64,000 bases of DNA, taken from Bacillota bacterium (GTDB lineage Bacteria > Bacillota > Bacilli > Paenibacillales > NBRC-103111). Positions 9,115-16,711 of the stretch are shown here, piece by piece. The notes under the pieces are model-generated. The model saw only the letters and a list, made by a program, of their open reading frames with translations, ran no database searches and was not told the origin of the DNA. How positions within the stretch are numbered: the first letter of the stretch is position 1; every line of letters begins with the position of its first letter. Both the position numbers and the translations under genes were made by a program. Location: positions 218,430-282,429 of the forward strand of contig JAEWGW010000004.1 of NCBI GenBank assembly GCA_023388055.1, in the 5' to 3' direction.

Positions 9115-9736
9115 CCTCTCCGAACATCCGCATGGCAGGTGCCAAGCTTCCCGGCTCTGCTCCCAGCAGCCGCTCTATATTATGGATGAGCGCCGGAACG
9201 CGGCCGGCAAGCTCTTCCTCCGCCAGCCCCGTCCCATCATCAAAAACGGTGTTGGCGTAAATGACCACCATCTCCATACATTCATGGGGATAAGGCGTAT
9301 TGAACAATCCCTCTTCAATCCCCTCCCGAATCATGTCTGCCAAAAGGGGGGTTAAGCCGCTGACGATCATCCGCTGGATCTTCTGATGCATCAGCGCGTT
9401 CTGGGGTTTGTGGATATGCTCCATCACCTCATCACCCCCTCCGCCACTCACGTTCATAGAGACTACAGTGCGGATGATCCGCTCCACAACCGGAATGCTC
9501 TTGTCCGCTGCCACCTCCCGGGCCGCAGCCATCAGCCGGATATTGTAGCGTTCGATGAGGGCGTCCATAATATCTTCCTTGGACTTGAAGTGGTAATACA
9601 GCGTACCCCGGGCAATACCCACCTTCTCCAAAATATCGTTGGTGCTGGTGCCGTCGAAGCCCTTCTGGCCAAACAGCTCATCCGCCGCATCCAATATTTC
9701 ATCCCGGCGCTCCTCGGGTTTCTTCACGATTCTCAT
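9098..9736 (-). CDS. TetR-family transcriptional repressor
   Basis: This 212-aa regulator has a TetR N-terminal domain (residues about 10-58) with helix-turn-helix TSTNDILEKVGIARGTLYYHFKSKE and a larger C-terminal ligand domain. It is the first gene of the operon with the MFS and ABC exporter genes. A 17-bp near-perfect palindrome sits 30 bp upstream of its start. The simplest model is a repressor that binds this operator, senses the exported compound and controls its own operon. The ligand is not predictable from sequence. Confidence 0.93.
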   Translation of the reverse strand: MRIVKKPEERRDEILDAADELFGQKGFDGTSTNDILEKVGIARGTLYYHFKSKEDIMDALIERYNIRLMAAAREVAADKSIPVVERIIRTVVSMNVSGGGGDEVMEHIHKPQNALMHQKIQRMIVSGLTPLLADMIREGIEEGLFNTPYPHECMEMVVIYANTVFDDGTGLAEEELAGRVPALIHNIERLLGAEPGSLAPAMRMFGEGGSHE

Positions 9737-9765
9737 GGTGCGCTATCCCTCCCCGCATTCTATAG

Positions 9766-9782
9766 ACCGACTGTCTGTCGGT
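9766..9782 (-). promoter_or_regulatory. Probable TetR operator
   Basis: Palindrome ACCGACTGTCTGTCGGT: the outer ACCGAC/GTCGGT arms are perfectly complementary. It lies just downstream of a candidate -10 box and 30 bp upstream of the tetR start. Length and place fit a TetR autoregulatory site. Confidence 0.7.
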
Positions 9783-9785
9783 AAT

Positions 9786-9815
9786 ATCATGACATATCCC
9801 CCTTGATGTTGTCAA
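9786..9815 (-). promoter_or_regulatory. Candidate promoter of the tetR operon
   Basis: On the minus strand TTGACA (9815-9810) is followed after 18 bp by CATGAT (9791-9786). The palindromic operator starts 3 bp further on, placing it near the transcription start. Confidence 0.5.
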
Positions 9816-9988
9816 GGAGGTGTATGCCCATTATTAGGAGGGGATGCGCACCTTAGGGGAGTCTGGCGGGCCAAAAGGTGCGGGAGGTGCACCCTTTCTC
9901 TGGTTGGGGGCTTAGATTTTATACGAAAATGCCGCGTCTGCCCCAGAATTTTCATTCCTGGCGATGGCCGCTGGGCCGTGGGCGATTC

Positions 9989-10171
9989 TAACGGCGGTGA
10001 GAGCCGCTATTTGTCCCAAAACGGGACACTGCAAAATCTAACGGAAGCAGGAGCCGTTATTGGGCTAAAATAGAGCATGCGGCGGGGCAAAATGCCCAAA
10101 TAGCGGCTGTGGCCGCCGTTAGATTTTGAGAAGTGGCGATATCGCCGAAATAAGGTCTCTGGCCGCCGTTA
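9989..10171. repeat. Four-arm nested repeat element 1 (family A, TAACGGCGG type)
   Basis: Four related 25-bp arms: direct copies starting at 9989 and 10039, inverted copies at 10097-10121 and 10147-10171. Arm core is TAACGGCGG...GCCGCTATTTG. Total 183 bp. Short palindromes fill both arm gaps (GTCCC/GGGAC and GGCGATATCGCC). It lies 47 bp after the helicase stop in the gap before the tetR promoter. The rest of the 9816-9988 gap shows no gene. Confidence 0.85.
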
Positions 10172-10218
10172 GAATCCGGCGAATAAATATTCATCGCTTT
10201 TATTCGGCGGACAGACGC

Positions 10219-12534
10219 TTAAACCAGCTCCAGCAGCCCCATCTCCAGGCAGGTTTCCAGGTCGAAGGTTTTTACCCCGGCTGTAAAGCGGATGCTGATT
10301 TCCTTATGCGTCAGCCCGGAGATGGTGCCGCTGCCGAATACCCGGTGCTTGACGGACAGCCCCTTCTCCAGGTCGGACCGTTCGCGGACAGCGTTCGGGT
10401 TGGCGGCAGCCTGTTGTTGGGAGACCCGCTGGGTTGTTGCCCCTTGCCGGGAGGCCGCGGCTTGTTTGCCCTGTTCACCCGTCCGGTTGCTTTGCCCTCC
10501 CACCGCTTTGCTCTGCCCTCCCACCACCTTGCTCTGCCCTGCCGCCTGTTTGTTCTCCGGCCGCTGCTCCGGCGGGTTCAGGATATTCCGCACATCACTG
10601 ATAAACCGGGATTCGGAGGTTTTTTCCCCATCCCGCTCCTTGTAGGAAATCATCTGGAGATTCGTTTTGGCCCGGGTCATGCCCACATAAAACAGCCTGG
10701 CCGCCTCCTCCATCAAGGCCTGCTTCACCTCCGGCGCGCCCCGGTCATCGTCCTTGGAGGGAATAACCCCCTCCACCAGATCGATCATGTACACATGCTC
10801 GAATTCCAGACCCTTGGCGCTGTGGAAGGTGGAGAAGGTCACGGCATTTTGCCCCTTGCGCCGTTTGGATCGTTTAAGCTCGGCCTCCAGATGCTTCAGC
10901 CGTTCGTGGAACTGCACCATGGTCTCCAAACCTTCGGCAATCCCCTCCAGCGTGTTCAGAATCCCCAGCAGATATTCCTTGCGGAAGCCCAGGCGTTCGC
11001 ACATCTTTTCGATGGCTTTTTCATATCCCAGCCTGCCCCGGATGGTCTTGATGGCATCCAGCGGAGGAGTGCCGCGCATCTGCTCGAAGGTTTCCTTGCA
11101 CTCCCGGAGCAGCTTCACTTGGTAATCCTGGAGAGGCGCGTACTGCTGCAGGTTATCGAACACGGACTCATTGTTGTCGATGCCCCGGATGGCCTCCATC
11201 TGCTGGCGGGTAATATACGCGTTCAGCTTCAAATGGATTTTTTCCAGAATATCCGTCCGTTTGTCCGAAAAGGTTAACCGCATAAAATTCAATACGTCCT
11301 CAACCATCCAATGGCTAAAAAAACGGACATCCGCATCCTTCATATAAAAGGGAATTCCCGCCCGGTCGAAGGCGTTCATGAGCGCAATGGAGGAGGAATT
11401 ATTCCGGTACAGAATGGCCGCACCGCTAAGATCCTCAATGCCTTTTATCTCCTGAACCAAATATTGGGTTTGGGATTCATATCGTGAAAAGCTTTTGTGC
11501 TTAATCCTGCCGCGTGAAGGATTATGGGTGAACATATTCTTGGCGTAGCGGTTCTTATTGCGCTTAATAAACGCATTCGCCACATGAACAATCCCCTTGG
11601 ACGAACGGTAATTTTGTTCCATATAAAGAATGGCCGCATTGGGATACACATCCCTGAACCGGAGGAGATAAGAGGGTTCGGCGCCCCGCCAGCTGTAGAT
11701 GGACTGGTCATCATCGGCCACCATGCACAGGTTCCCATGCTCCCGGGCCAGCTTCTCGGCAATGGCATGCTGGACCAGAGAGGTGTCCTGGCCTTCGTCG
11801 ATCAGGAGGTAATCGTAGCGCCGCTGGTATTTGCGCAGCAGCTCCCCGTCCTCCTCCAGCGCCAGCTCGGCCCAGGTGAGCATATCGTCGAAATCCACCA
11901 GCAGGCTGGAATGCCCCGAACGCTTAAACGACTCATATTCCTGCAGAACCAGCTCCGCCTGAGGCACATCGCACTTCACCGATTTCCACTCGTCCGGCGG
12001 CACCATTTTGTTTTTGATAAAGCTGATATAGGTGGTCAAATCCTCCAGCTGATCATCCGTTATCCGCTCGCGGGCAACGGAGCCGTAGAGGTCCCGGAGG
12101 ATGATTTTTTTGTGAAGGGGCAGCTGGCCGTTCTCCTGAAGGGTTTCCTGCTCCTCCGTGGAGATGTCGCCCTCGATGATCTTGTAGGCCATCCTCCTCT
12201 TCCAGAAATACTCCCGCATCACCTCGAAGGCGAGACTGTGGATGGTGGAAAAGTCCACGGGAGACAGCTCCGGGAAGAACCGGCTGAACCGCTCCTTCAT
12301 ATCCGTTGCTGATGCCTTGCTGAAGGTAACCGCCTTAATCCGCGAAGGGGCCACACCCTTCTCCTCTATTAAAAAGCCGGTCCGCATGATGATAGTGGTA
12401 GTTTTGCCGGAGCCCGGCGTAGCCAACAGCAGCATCGGCCCCTCGGTTTGCACCGTGGCCTTCGCTTGCACCTCGTTCAATTCCACACCAAGCTCCGCTT
12501 TTTTCCGCTGAAAAAATCCGGCCGTGTCTCTCAT
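10219..12534 (-). CDS. UvrD/PcrA-like superfamily 1 DNA helicase
   Basis: This 771-aa cytoplasmic ATPase carries the SF1A helicase motifs. These are the Walker A ATPGSGKTTT (about 38), Walker B LLIDEGQD, motif III-like VADDDQSIYSWRG, the QNYRS motif, a VEGVIPSK-containing motif V region and motif VI EEAARLFYVGMTRAK. UvrD-type helicases unwind DNA 3'-5' in repair or replication restart. The region from about residue 660 is an unusual Gln/Gly-rich linker with three imperfect GGQSK repeats. It is followed by a PcrA-like C-terminal module (LSVKHRVFGSGTISGL), which in PcrA contacts RNA polymerase. The gene is shorter in its 2B region than housekeeping PcrA, so it is probably an accessory paralogue. 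It appears monocistronic. Confidence 0.9.
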   Translation of the reverse strand: MRDTAGFFQRKKAELGVELNEVQAKATVQTEGPMLLLATPGSGKTTTIIMRTGFLIEEKGVAPSRIKAVTFSKASATDMKERFSRFFPELSPVDFSTIHSLAFEVMREYFWKRRMAYKIIEGDISTEEQETLQENGQLPLHKKIILRDLYGSVARERITDDQLEDLTTYISFIKNKMVPPDEWKSVKCDVPQAELVLQEYESFKRSGHSSLLVDFDDMLTWAELALEEDGELLRKYQRRYDYLLIDEGQDTSLVQHAIAEKLAREHGNLCMVADDDQSIYSWRGAEPSYLLRFRDVYPNAAILYMEQNYRSSKGIVHVANAFIKRNKNRYAKNMFTHNPSRGRIKHKSFSRYESQTQYLVQEIKGIEDLSGAAILYRNNSSSIALMNAFDRAGIPFYMKDADVRFFSHWMVEDVLNFMRLTFSDKRTDILEKIHLKLNAYITRQQMEAIRGIDNNESVFDNLQQYAPLQDYQVKLLRECKETFEQMRGTPPLDAIKTIRGRLGYEKAIEKMCERLGFRKEYLLGILNTLEGIAEGLETMVQFHERLKHLEAELKRSKRRKGQNAVTFSTFHSAKGLEFEHVYMIDLVEGVIPSKDDDRGAPEVKQALMEEAARLFYVGMTRAKTNLQMISYKERDGEKTSESRFISDVRNILNPPEQRPENKQAAGQSKVVGGQSKAVGGQSNRTGEQGKQAAASRQGATTQRVSQQQAAANPNAVRERSDLEKGLSVKHRVFGSGTISGLTHKEISIRFTAGVKTFDLETCLEMGLLELV

Positions 12535-12602
12535 ACTCTTCCGTCCCTTTCTTTTGCTAAACCCTTACTGGCATTATACCATGCTGTGCAAGAGCAGAAA
12601 AA

Positions 12603-12645
12603 AGCCGGCTGGACACCAGGCGTACCTGACATCCGTCCGGCTGGA
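12603..12645 (-). terminator. Probable terminator of the SDR gene
   Basis: On the minus strand AGCCGG and CCGGCT enclose an inner CAGG-TACG-CCTG hairpin and are followed by TTTTTT. It lies downstream of the SDR stop and upstream of the helicase start. Confidence 0.6.
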
Positions 12646-12663
12646 ACGGAACAGCCTCCGCGA

Positions 12664-12692
12664 AGTGAGCGGGTTATCTGACACGTCCTAGA
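12664..12692. repeat. Diverged end of a family R element
   Basis: The stretch GTTATCTGACACGTCCTAGAAT matches the right end of the 5366-5529 element and its flank at about 19 of 22 positions, and a short hairpin (CCGC/GCGG) sits at the equivalent place. It supplies the stop codon of the SDR gene. The rest of the element is not recognisable. Confidence 0.45.
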
Positions 12693-13482
12693 ATATCGTA
12701 GGCACCATTCCTCCATCCATCCGGATGGGAGAGCCTCTGAATGCAGACGCTTGAGGACTGCACAGGAAAACGGCCAATCTGCCGATTTCTGCCGGCCGGA
12801 TAAACCGCTGAATCTCCGATTGGGGCAGGCTGGAGGCCATAAACGACTTTTCTTTTTCAGAGAAGGTCATCGCTTCGTTCGTATACAATCCCTTAATAAT
12901 GTGCTGCACCTGCTCCGACAGCGTCGGTCCCGGCATAATCGTGTTTACGGTCACATCGGTACCCCGGGTTAAGCGGGATAAACTTTTGGACAAGGACAGC
13001 AGCGCGGATTTGGTCATGGCGTATTGCAGCATTTGACCGGAGGGCATAACCGCCTCTTCACTGGCGATGAATAAGATACGGCCAAATTGACTGTCTCTCA
13101 TTTTGGGCAGATAGGATTGGGACAGGCCGTGGGCAGCAAACACATTGGTACGGAAGTATCTCTCCAATGCCGCATCATCCACATCCTCAGCCTTCATAAG
13201 CTCGTAGATGCCCATATTGTTCACCAGAATATCCACTTGAGGGAATTTCCGGAACAGTGCTTCCCGCTGCTTGATGTCCACCAGATCGGCTGCGGCATTC
13301 TGCGGGCTGGTATCGGGGAAAGCCGACTTCAGCTCCTTCACCGTCCGCTCCGCTTCCTCCTGGCTGCGGCCGTTCACATATACATGCACACCTTCTTTGG
13401 CGAGCTCAAAGGCGATTGCCTTTCCGATTCCTCTGGTTGAACCTGTAACCAGAGCTGTTTTGTTGTGCAGTCCCATATCCAT
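12688..13482 (-). CDS. Short-chain dehydrogenase/reductase (SDR family)
   Basis: This 264-aa cytoplasmic oxidoreductase has the cofactor motif TGSTRGIGKA (about 14-23), the NNMG motif and a catalytic region with Tyr-x3-Lys (YAMTK). An arginine after the first strand suggests NADP preference. Start ATG 13482 follows GAAGGAG. The gene lies downstream of a DUF4386 gene and an AraC-type regulator on the same strand, separated from the latter by 125 bp. The TAG stop comes from a repeat-like sequence and the C-terminus (VPTIF) is close to normal SDR length, so the enzyme is probably intact. Substrate unknown. Confidence 0.9.
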   Translation of the reverse strand: MDMGLHNKTALVTGSTRGIGKAIAFELAKEGVHVYVNGRSQEEAERTVKELKSAFPDTSPQNAAADLVDIKQREALFRKFPQVDILVNNMGIYELMKAEDVDDAALERYFRTNVFAAHGLSQSYLPKMRDSQFGRILFIASEEAVMPSGQMLQYAMTKSALLSLSKSLSRLTRGTDVTVNTIMPGPTLSEQVQHIIKGLYTNEAMTFSEKEKSFMASSLPQSEIQRFIRPAEIGRLAVFLCSPQASAFRGSPIRMDGGMVPTIF

Positions 13483-13607
13483 GCTTGAGGTCTCCTTCCA
13501 AGGCAGTTATTCAATGGATCGAGATCATCTTACCTTGGAGGGCCTATCGAAGTAACTAGCAGGCTGCGACAACATTCTAGCTGAACACGCCAAACCACTA
13601 TACGCGG

Positions 13608-14606
13608 CTAAATGATGCCGCCAACTCCGGAATGACGCAGCCGCCAATTGGAAGGAGTTTCGCCTTCCCAGGACCGAAACGCCCGGTAGAAGGAATTCTG
13701 GTCTTCATAACCGATGAGGAAGGCCACCTCCTTCAGGTCCAGCGAAGGGTCCGTTAAGTAAGTCCGGGCCAGCTCATGCCTGGCTTCGGACAAAAGGTGC
13801 TTAAAGCTGGCATTCTCCCCGGCCAGCTGGCGCTGTAAAGTCCGGCTGCTGACACCCAGCTCCTTGGCAGCCGCTTGAATCTCCGGAGCCCCGGCGGTAA
13901 GACTCCGTTTTATGATCCATTTCACGGCTTCGGTGATGGAGCGGGGCTGCTGCTCGTCCAACGAACGCTCCACAGCGGGAGTCAGAATCTCCAGCAATTC
14001 CTCATTGTATGAAAGAAAAGGACGGTCCAGGTCCCTGCGGTGCAGCACCAGCCGATTATGGGCCGCACCGGTCCGCACCGGACAGCCGAAATATGCCTCC
14101 AGTGCCTGCACGTCCCCCATGGTCTGGGCAAATTCCACCCGCCGCGCGGTAAGCGGCAGCCCTGTCCCCCGGCGGCCCAGCTCCAACAAAAACGCCAGCG
14201 TGATGCCCGTGAGCACTGGCGGTCCAGCTTCACCGGGAGTGGCCCAGGCCAAGTCAATGATGCAGAAATCCCCCTCCTCGGTGATCCGCAGACTTTCGGG
14301 AGGGCACATCTGTTTATAACGGACCATCCGGTTTAGCGCATCACCGTAACTGCGGGCATGATAGGTTGCCAGGACGGAGGGAGGGTATTGGGCGGTTTCG
14401 AATGCAGCTGCCAGCCGGATGATGGCTTGCGCCGTGTCCCCGGTGATATCGGCATAGGCCTGCCAGACCGCATCATATTGGGCTGCGGTCAAAACCGGCT
14501 GCGCTGCAATGCTAAGCGGCAGCTGCGCTTTAAGGGCTATCTCCTCTGCAGGGATGCCCAAGTGACCCAAACCGGCCCAGAAGCCAGGTGGCATTCTGAT
14601 ATTCAT
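13608..14606 (-). CDS. AraC-family regulator with arabinose-binding-like N-domain (PF12625 type)
   Basis: This 332-aa regulator has an N-terminal ligand domain of the PF12625 type (about 20-200, including AQAIIRLAAAFETAQYPP) and a C-terminal AraC HTH pair (about 235-325; IQAAAKELGVSSRTLQRQL and LKEVAFLIGYEDQNSFYRAF). ATG 14606 overlaps the stop of the membrane-protein gene (TAATG), indicating coupled translation. A longer reading frame starting at 14711 would lie inside the upstream gene and is not favoured. It may control the SDR gene downstream; the family often senses amphipathic or fatty-acid-like compounds. Confidence 0.87.
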   Translation of the reverse strand: MNIRMPPGFWAGLGHLGIPAEEIALKAQLPLSIAAQPVLTAAQYDAVWQAYADITGDTAQAIIRLAAAFETAQYPPSVLATYHARSYGDALNRMVRYKQMCPPESLRITEEGDFCIIDLAWATPGEAGPPVLTGITLAFLLELGRRGTGLPLTARRVEFAQTMGDVQALEAYFGCPVRTGAAHNRLVLHRRDLDRPFLSYNEELLEILTPAVERSLDEQQPRSITEAVKWIIKRSLTAGAPEIQAAAKELGVSSRTLQRQLAGENASFKHLLSEARHELARTYLTDPSLDLKEVAFLIGYEDQNSFYRAFRSWEGETPSNWRLRHSGVGGII

Positions 14607-15247
14607 TACATGCTCCCAACCTTCCTGTCCAGCATTCGAATCCCCAGCAGCACCAGCCAGGCGGTCAAAACAAGCTGTATCACCAATACCGCCCCATTCC
14701 CCAGCAGCCACGGATAGGCGCCGACAAAGGCTAATACTCCCGTCAAAAACCCCAGATAAGCCGCGGGTTTTCCTATTGTGCTTTTCCGGATGGCAAAGGA
14801 TAAAAGAAGGATGGCTAACCCAAATAGGAGAAAGGCCAAGTGTACTCCTCCATAGTACAGGCTCAGAACCAGACGATAGCTTTCGGGGGACAGTGCAATA
14901 TCATAAACGGGATAGACCAGCCGGCCCAAAACCACAACCAGGATCATATAAACAGGGACGTTTAGAGCTAATATGCCGCATCCCAACATGGCTTTGATCA
15001 AATCCGTCTTCGCCAGTATCAGGTATAGAGCAACAACGGCCGGAATTAGCAGCAGCGCGGCAAAAACCAGCAGCTCATCCGCCATGGAAAGCTGGAGCTT
15101 CCATTCCGCCAGCCAAACCAGAAGCGCCTCGTCCGACATAGGGGGATGGGGCACAGGCAAAAGAAACAGCTGCTGCGCAAAAAAAAGAATTCCCGAGAGG
15201 ATGCAGCATATCCCTCCAAATTGAATTACGCCCATTTTCGATTTCAT
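14606..15247 (-). CDS. DUF4386-like integral membrane protein
   Basis: This 213-aa protein has about six hydrophobic segments and no soluble domain. The pattern of an N-terminal IQFGGICCILSGILFF helix and a central SPESYRLVLSLYYGG stretch resembles DUF4386 membrane proteins, whose role is unknown. The gene starts an apparent transcript with the AraC regulator (TAATG overlap) and then the SDR gene. ATG 15247 has a distant GAGGGG; an ATG 12 bp further in is an alternative. Confidence 0.75.
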   Translation of the reverse strand: MKSKMGVIQFGGICCILSGILFFAQQLFLLPVPHPPMSDEALLVWLAEWKLQLSMADELLVFAALLLIPAVVALYLILAKTDLIKAMLGCGILALNVPVYMILVVVLGRLVYPVYDIALSPESYRLVLSLYYGGVHLAFLLFGLAILLLSFAIRKSTIGKPAAYLGFLTGVLAFVGAYPWLLGNGAVLVIQLVLTAWLVLLGIRMLDRKVGSM

Positions 15248-15306
15248 ACGATGCTACGCCCCTCTCACTCCGGGTTTGTCCGGACAATGCTCGCCCCATA
15301 TACCTG

Positions 15307-15612
15307 CTATTGACCCGAATCCAGCCTGCCGCATAAAGCCGCGATGCGGTTAAACTGGGTTTCCTCTTTTTTGGCCAGCTCAATAAATTGGATCTGCTCG
15401 CGCTTCAGATAATCCGGTTGATTCAGGAAAGCCTCCAGCACCTGCCGGCTCTCCAAACCTTCCTCGATATAGGCCGGCAAAACGACCTGACGGATTTCCT
15501 TGTTCTCCTTCAGGACCACTTGGACGGAATCCCCCAGCTCCTTGCCCACTGCCCGCCGGATCACTTCGTTATACACAAAATAATGCCCGTCGCTGTTAAA
15601 CTCATACACCAT
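15307..15612 (-). CDS. Short DUF1905/YdeI-like protein
   Basis: This 101-aa protein starts at ATG 15612 behind AAGGGGGAAG. The N-half (HYFVYNEVIRRAVGKELGDSVQVVL) looks like the DUF1905 barrel, and the C-half (LKREQIQFIELAKKEETQFNRI) like the helical YdeI/OmpD-associated domain, shorter than usual. Some relatives are annotated as bacteriocin-protection proteins, but the biochemical role is unknown. A four-arm repeat lies upstream, so the gene's own promoter must lie between 15612 and the repeat or beyond it. Confidence 0.65.
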   Translation of the reverse strand: MVYEFNSDGHYFVYNEVIRRAVGKELGDSVQVVLKENKEIRQVVLPAYIEEGLESRQVLEAFLNQPDYLKREQIQFIELAKKEETQFNRIAALCGRLDSGQ

Positions 15613-15699
15613 CGCGCTTCCCCCTTGGCATGGACCGAATGTAATTAAATCCCATTTTACACACTTGTATTCACGTTGAGAAGACCACTCCGTCCACCC

Positions 15700-15882
15700 C
15701 AAATGCAAAAGTGCAGTTATTTCTGCTACAAGCTGCTTACTTCGGGGCTCCAAATGTAAAAGTGCACTTATTCCCCGCCAATCCCCTCCATTTATCGGCT
15801 TCAGCGAAGAATAAATGCACTTTTGCAGGATAGGGGCTCCAATGGGAGCACATGGTCAAAAATAACTGCACTTTTGCAGGAT
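15700..15882. repeat. Four-arm nested repeat element 2 (family B, TGCAAAAGTGCA type)
   Basis: Direct arms start at 15700 and 15751; inverted arms are 15807-15831 and 15858-15882. The common arm core is TGCAAAAGTGCA followed by (G/C/T)TTATT. The total is 183 bp, as in family A, though the arms are unrelated. It lies 87 bp downstream of the phosphatase stop and upstream of the YdeI-like gene. Confidence 0.85.
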
Positions 15883-15969
15883 GGCACTGCCCGCTCCCCC
15901 ATCTCTGCACCATAAACAGGCTTAACACCTGCCGTCTTCCCGGTCCTGACCGGCGTAGAACCAAGCACC

Positions 15970-16665
15970 TCAAAATCGGCCAATGGAACGGGTTTCTATC
16001 CTTCCCTTGGACGGCAGATAGACATGATAGATCATCTGCTCCAGCTCCACGAGACAAAGCCCCCGGGCTTCGATAACGGGATAGGTGTTGGACCCCAAAT
16101 CACAGTTCAGCCGCACTCCGTCAAAATAAATCCGTTCCACCGGCGTATGCCCATGCACCACAGGCCGATGCCCCGTCAGGGCAAGCAGCTCCTCCCGTGA
16201 TATGCCGTAAAACTCAGACTCGGACATCCATAGGATATCCCGTCCTTGCTGCAGAAGGGCTACATCCGGGTTCAGGCCGGCATGTGTGAACATGTAGGAT
16301 TCTGTTTGATAAACCAAGGGCAGATTATTCATCCATTGCAAAAATTCGTTTATCTGGTCCTTCGAAAAGGTTTTCTCCCAATCCCTTAACGTTTCCCGGC
16401 CCCCATGCTGCAGCCACAGCTTATCCCCGTTCCAGAAATAGGCCAAGGCCATCTCTTCGTGATTGCCAAGAAGCGCAATGACATGATCCGGGAAAGCTTC
16501 CGTTAATTCTTTGATTCTGCGGATTACCTTGGCATTTCCGTTTCCCCGGTCAATCATATCACCGCCGATAATAAGTAAATCCCGGTTGAAGTCTACTTGG
16601 GCATGCTCCAATAAACGCTCCAGCCCCACATCGTCTCCATGGATATCCGTGATAAAAAATGTCAA
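15970..16665 (-). CDS. PPP-family metallophosphoesterase (serine/threonine phosphatase type)
   Basis: This 231-aa enzyme carries the dinuclear metal motifs of the PPP family in order: DIHGD (residues 7-11), GGDMIDRG, LLGNHEE, a THAGL histidine and HGHTP. It probably hydrolyses phosphoprotein or dinucleoside polyphosphate substrates in the cytoplasm. The start is TTG 16665 behind GGAGGCGGGACG. It appears to be transcribed alone, 46 bp downstream of the hybrid kinase start region on the same strand. Confidence 0.9.
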   Translation of the reverse strand: MTFFITDIHGDDVGLERLLEHAQVDFNRDLLIIGGDMIDRGNGNAKVIRRIKELTEAFPDHVIALLGNHEEMALAYFWNGDKLWLQHGGRETLRDWEKTFSKDQINEFLQWMNNLPLVYQTESYMFTHAGLNPDVALLQQGRDILWMSESEFYGISREELLALTGHRPVVHGHTPVERIYFDGVRLNCDLGSNTYPVIEARGLCLVELEQMIYHVYLPSKGRIETRSIGRF

Positions 16666-16711
16666 CGTCCCGCCTCCTGATGAGAATGTTTATAAAGTGA
16701 CCCAACTGGAG

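Noticed and set aside
11524..12312. 262-aa frame opposite the helicase
   Set aside because: The helicase motifs on the other strand are complete, so this is a shadow.
13608..14711. Longer start (14711) for the PF12625-type AraC regulator
   Set aside because: It would overlap the DUF4386 gene by 105 bp; the TAATG start at 14606 fits the family length.
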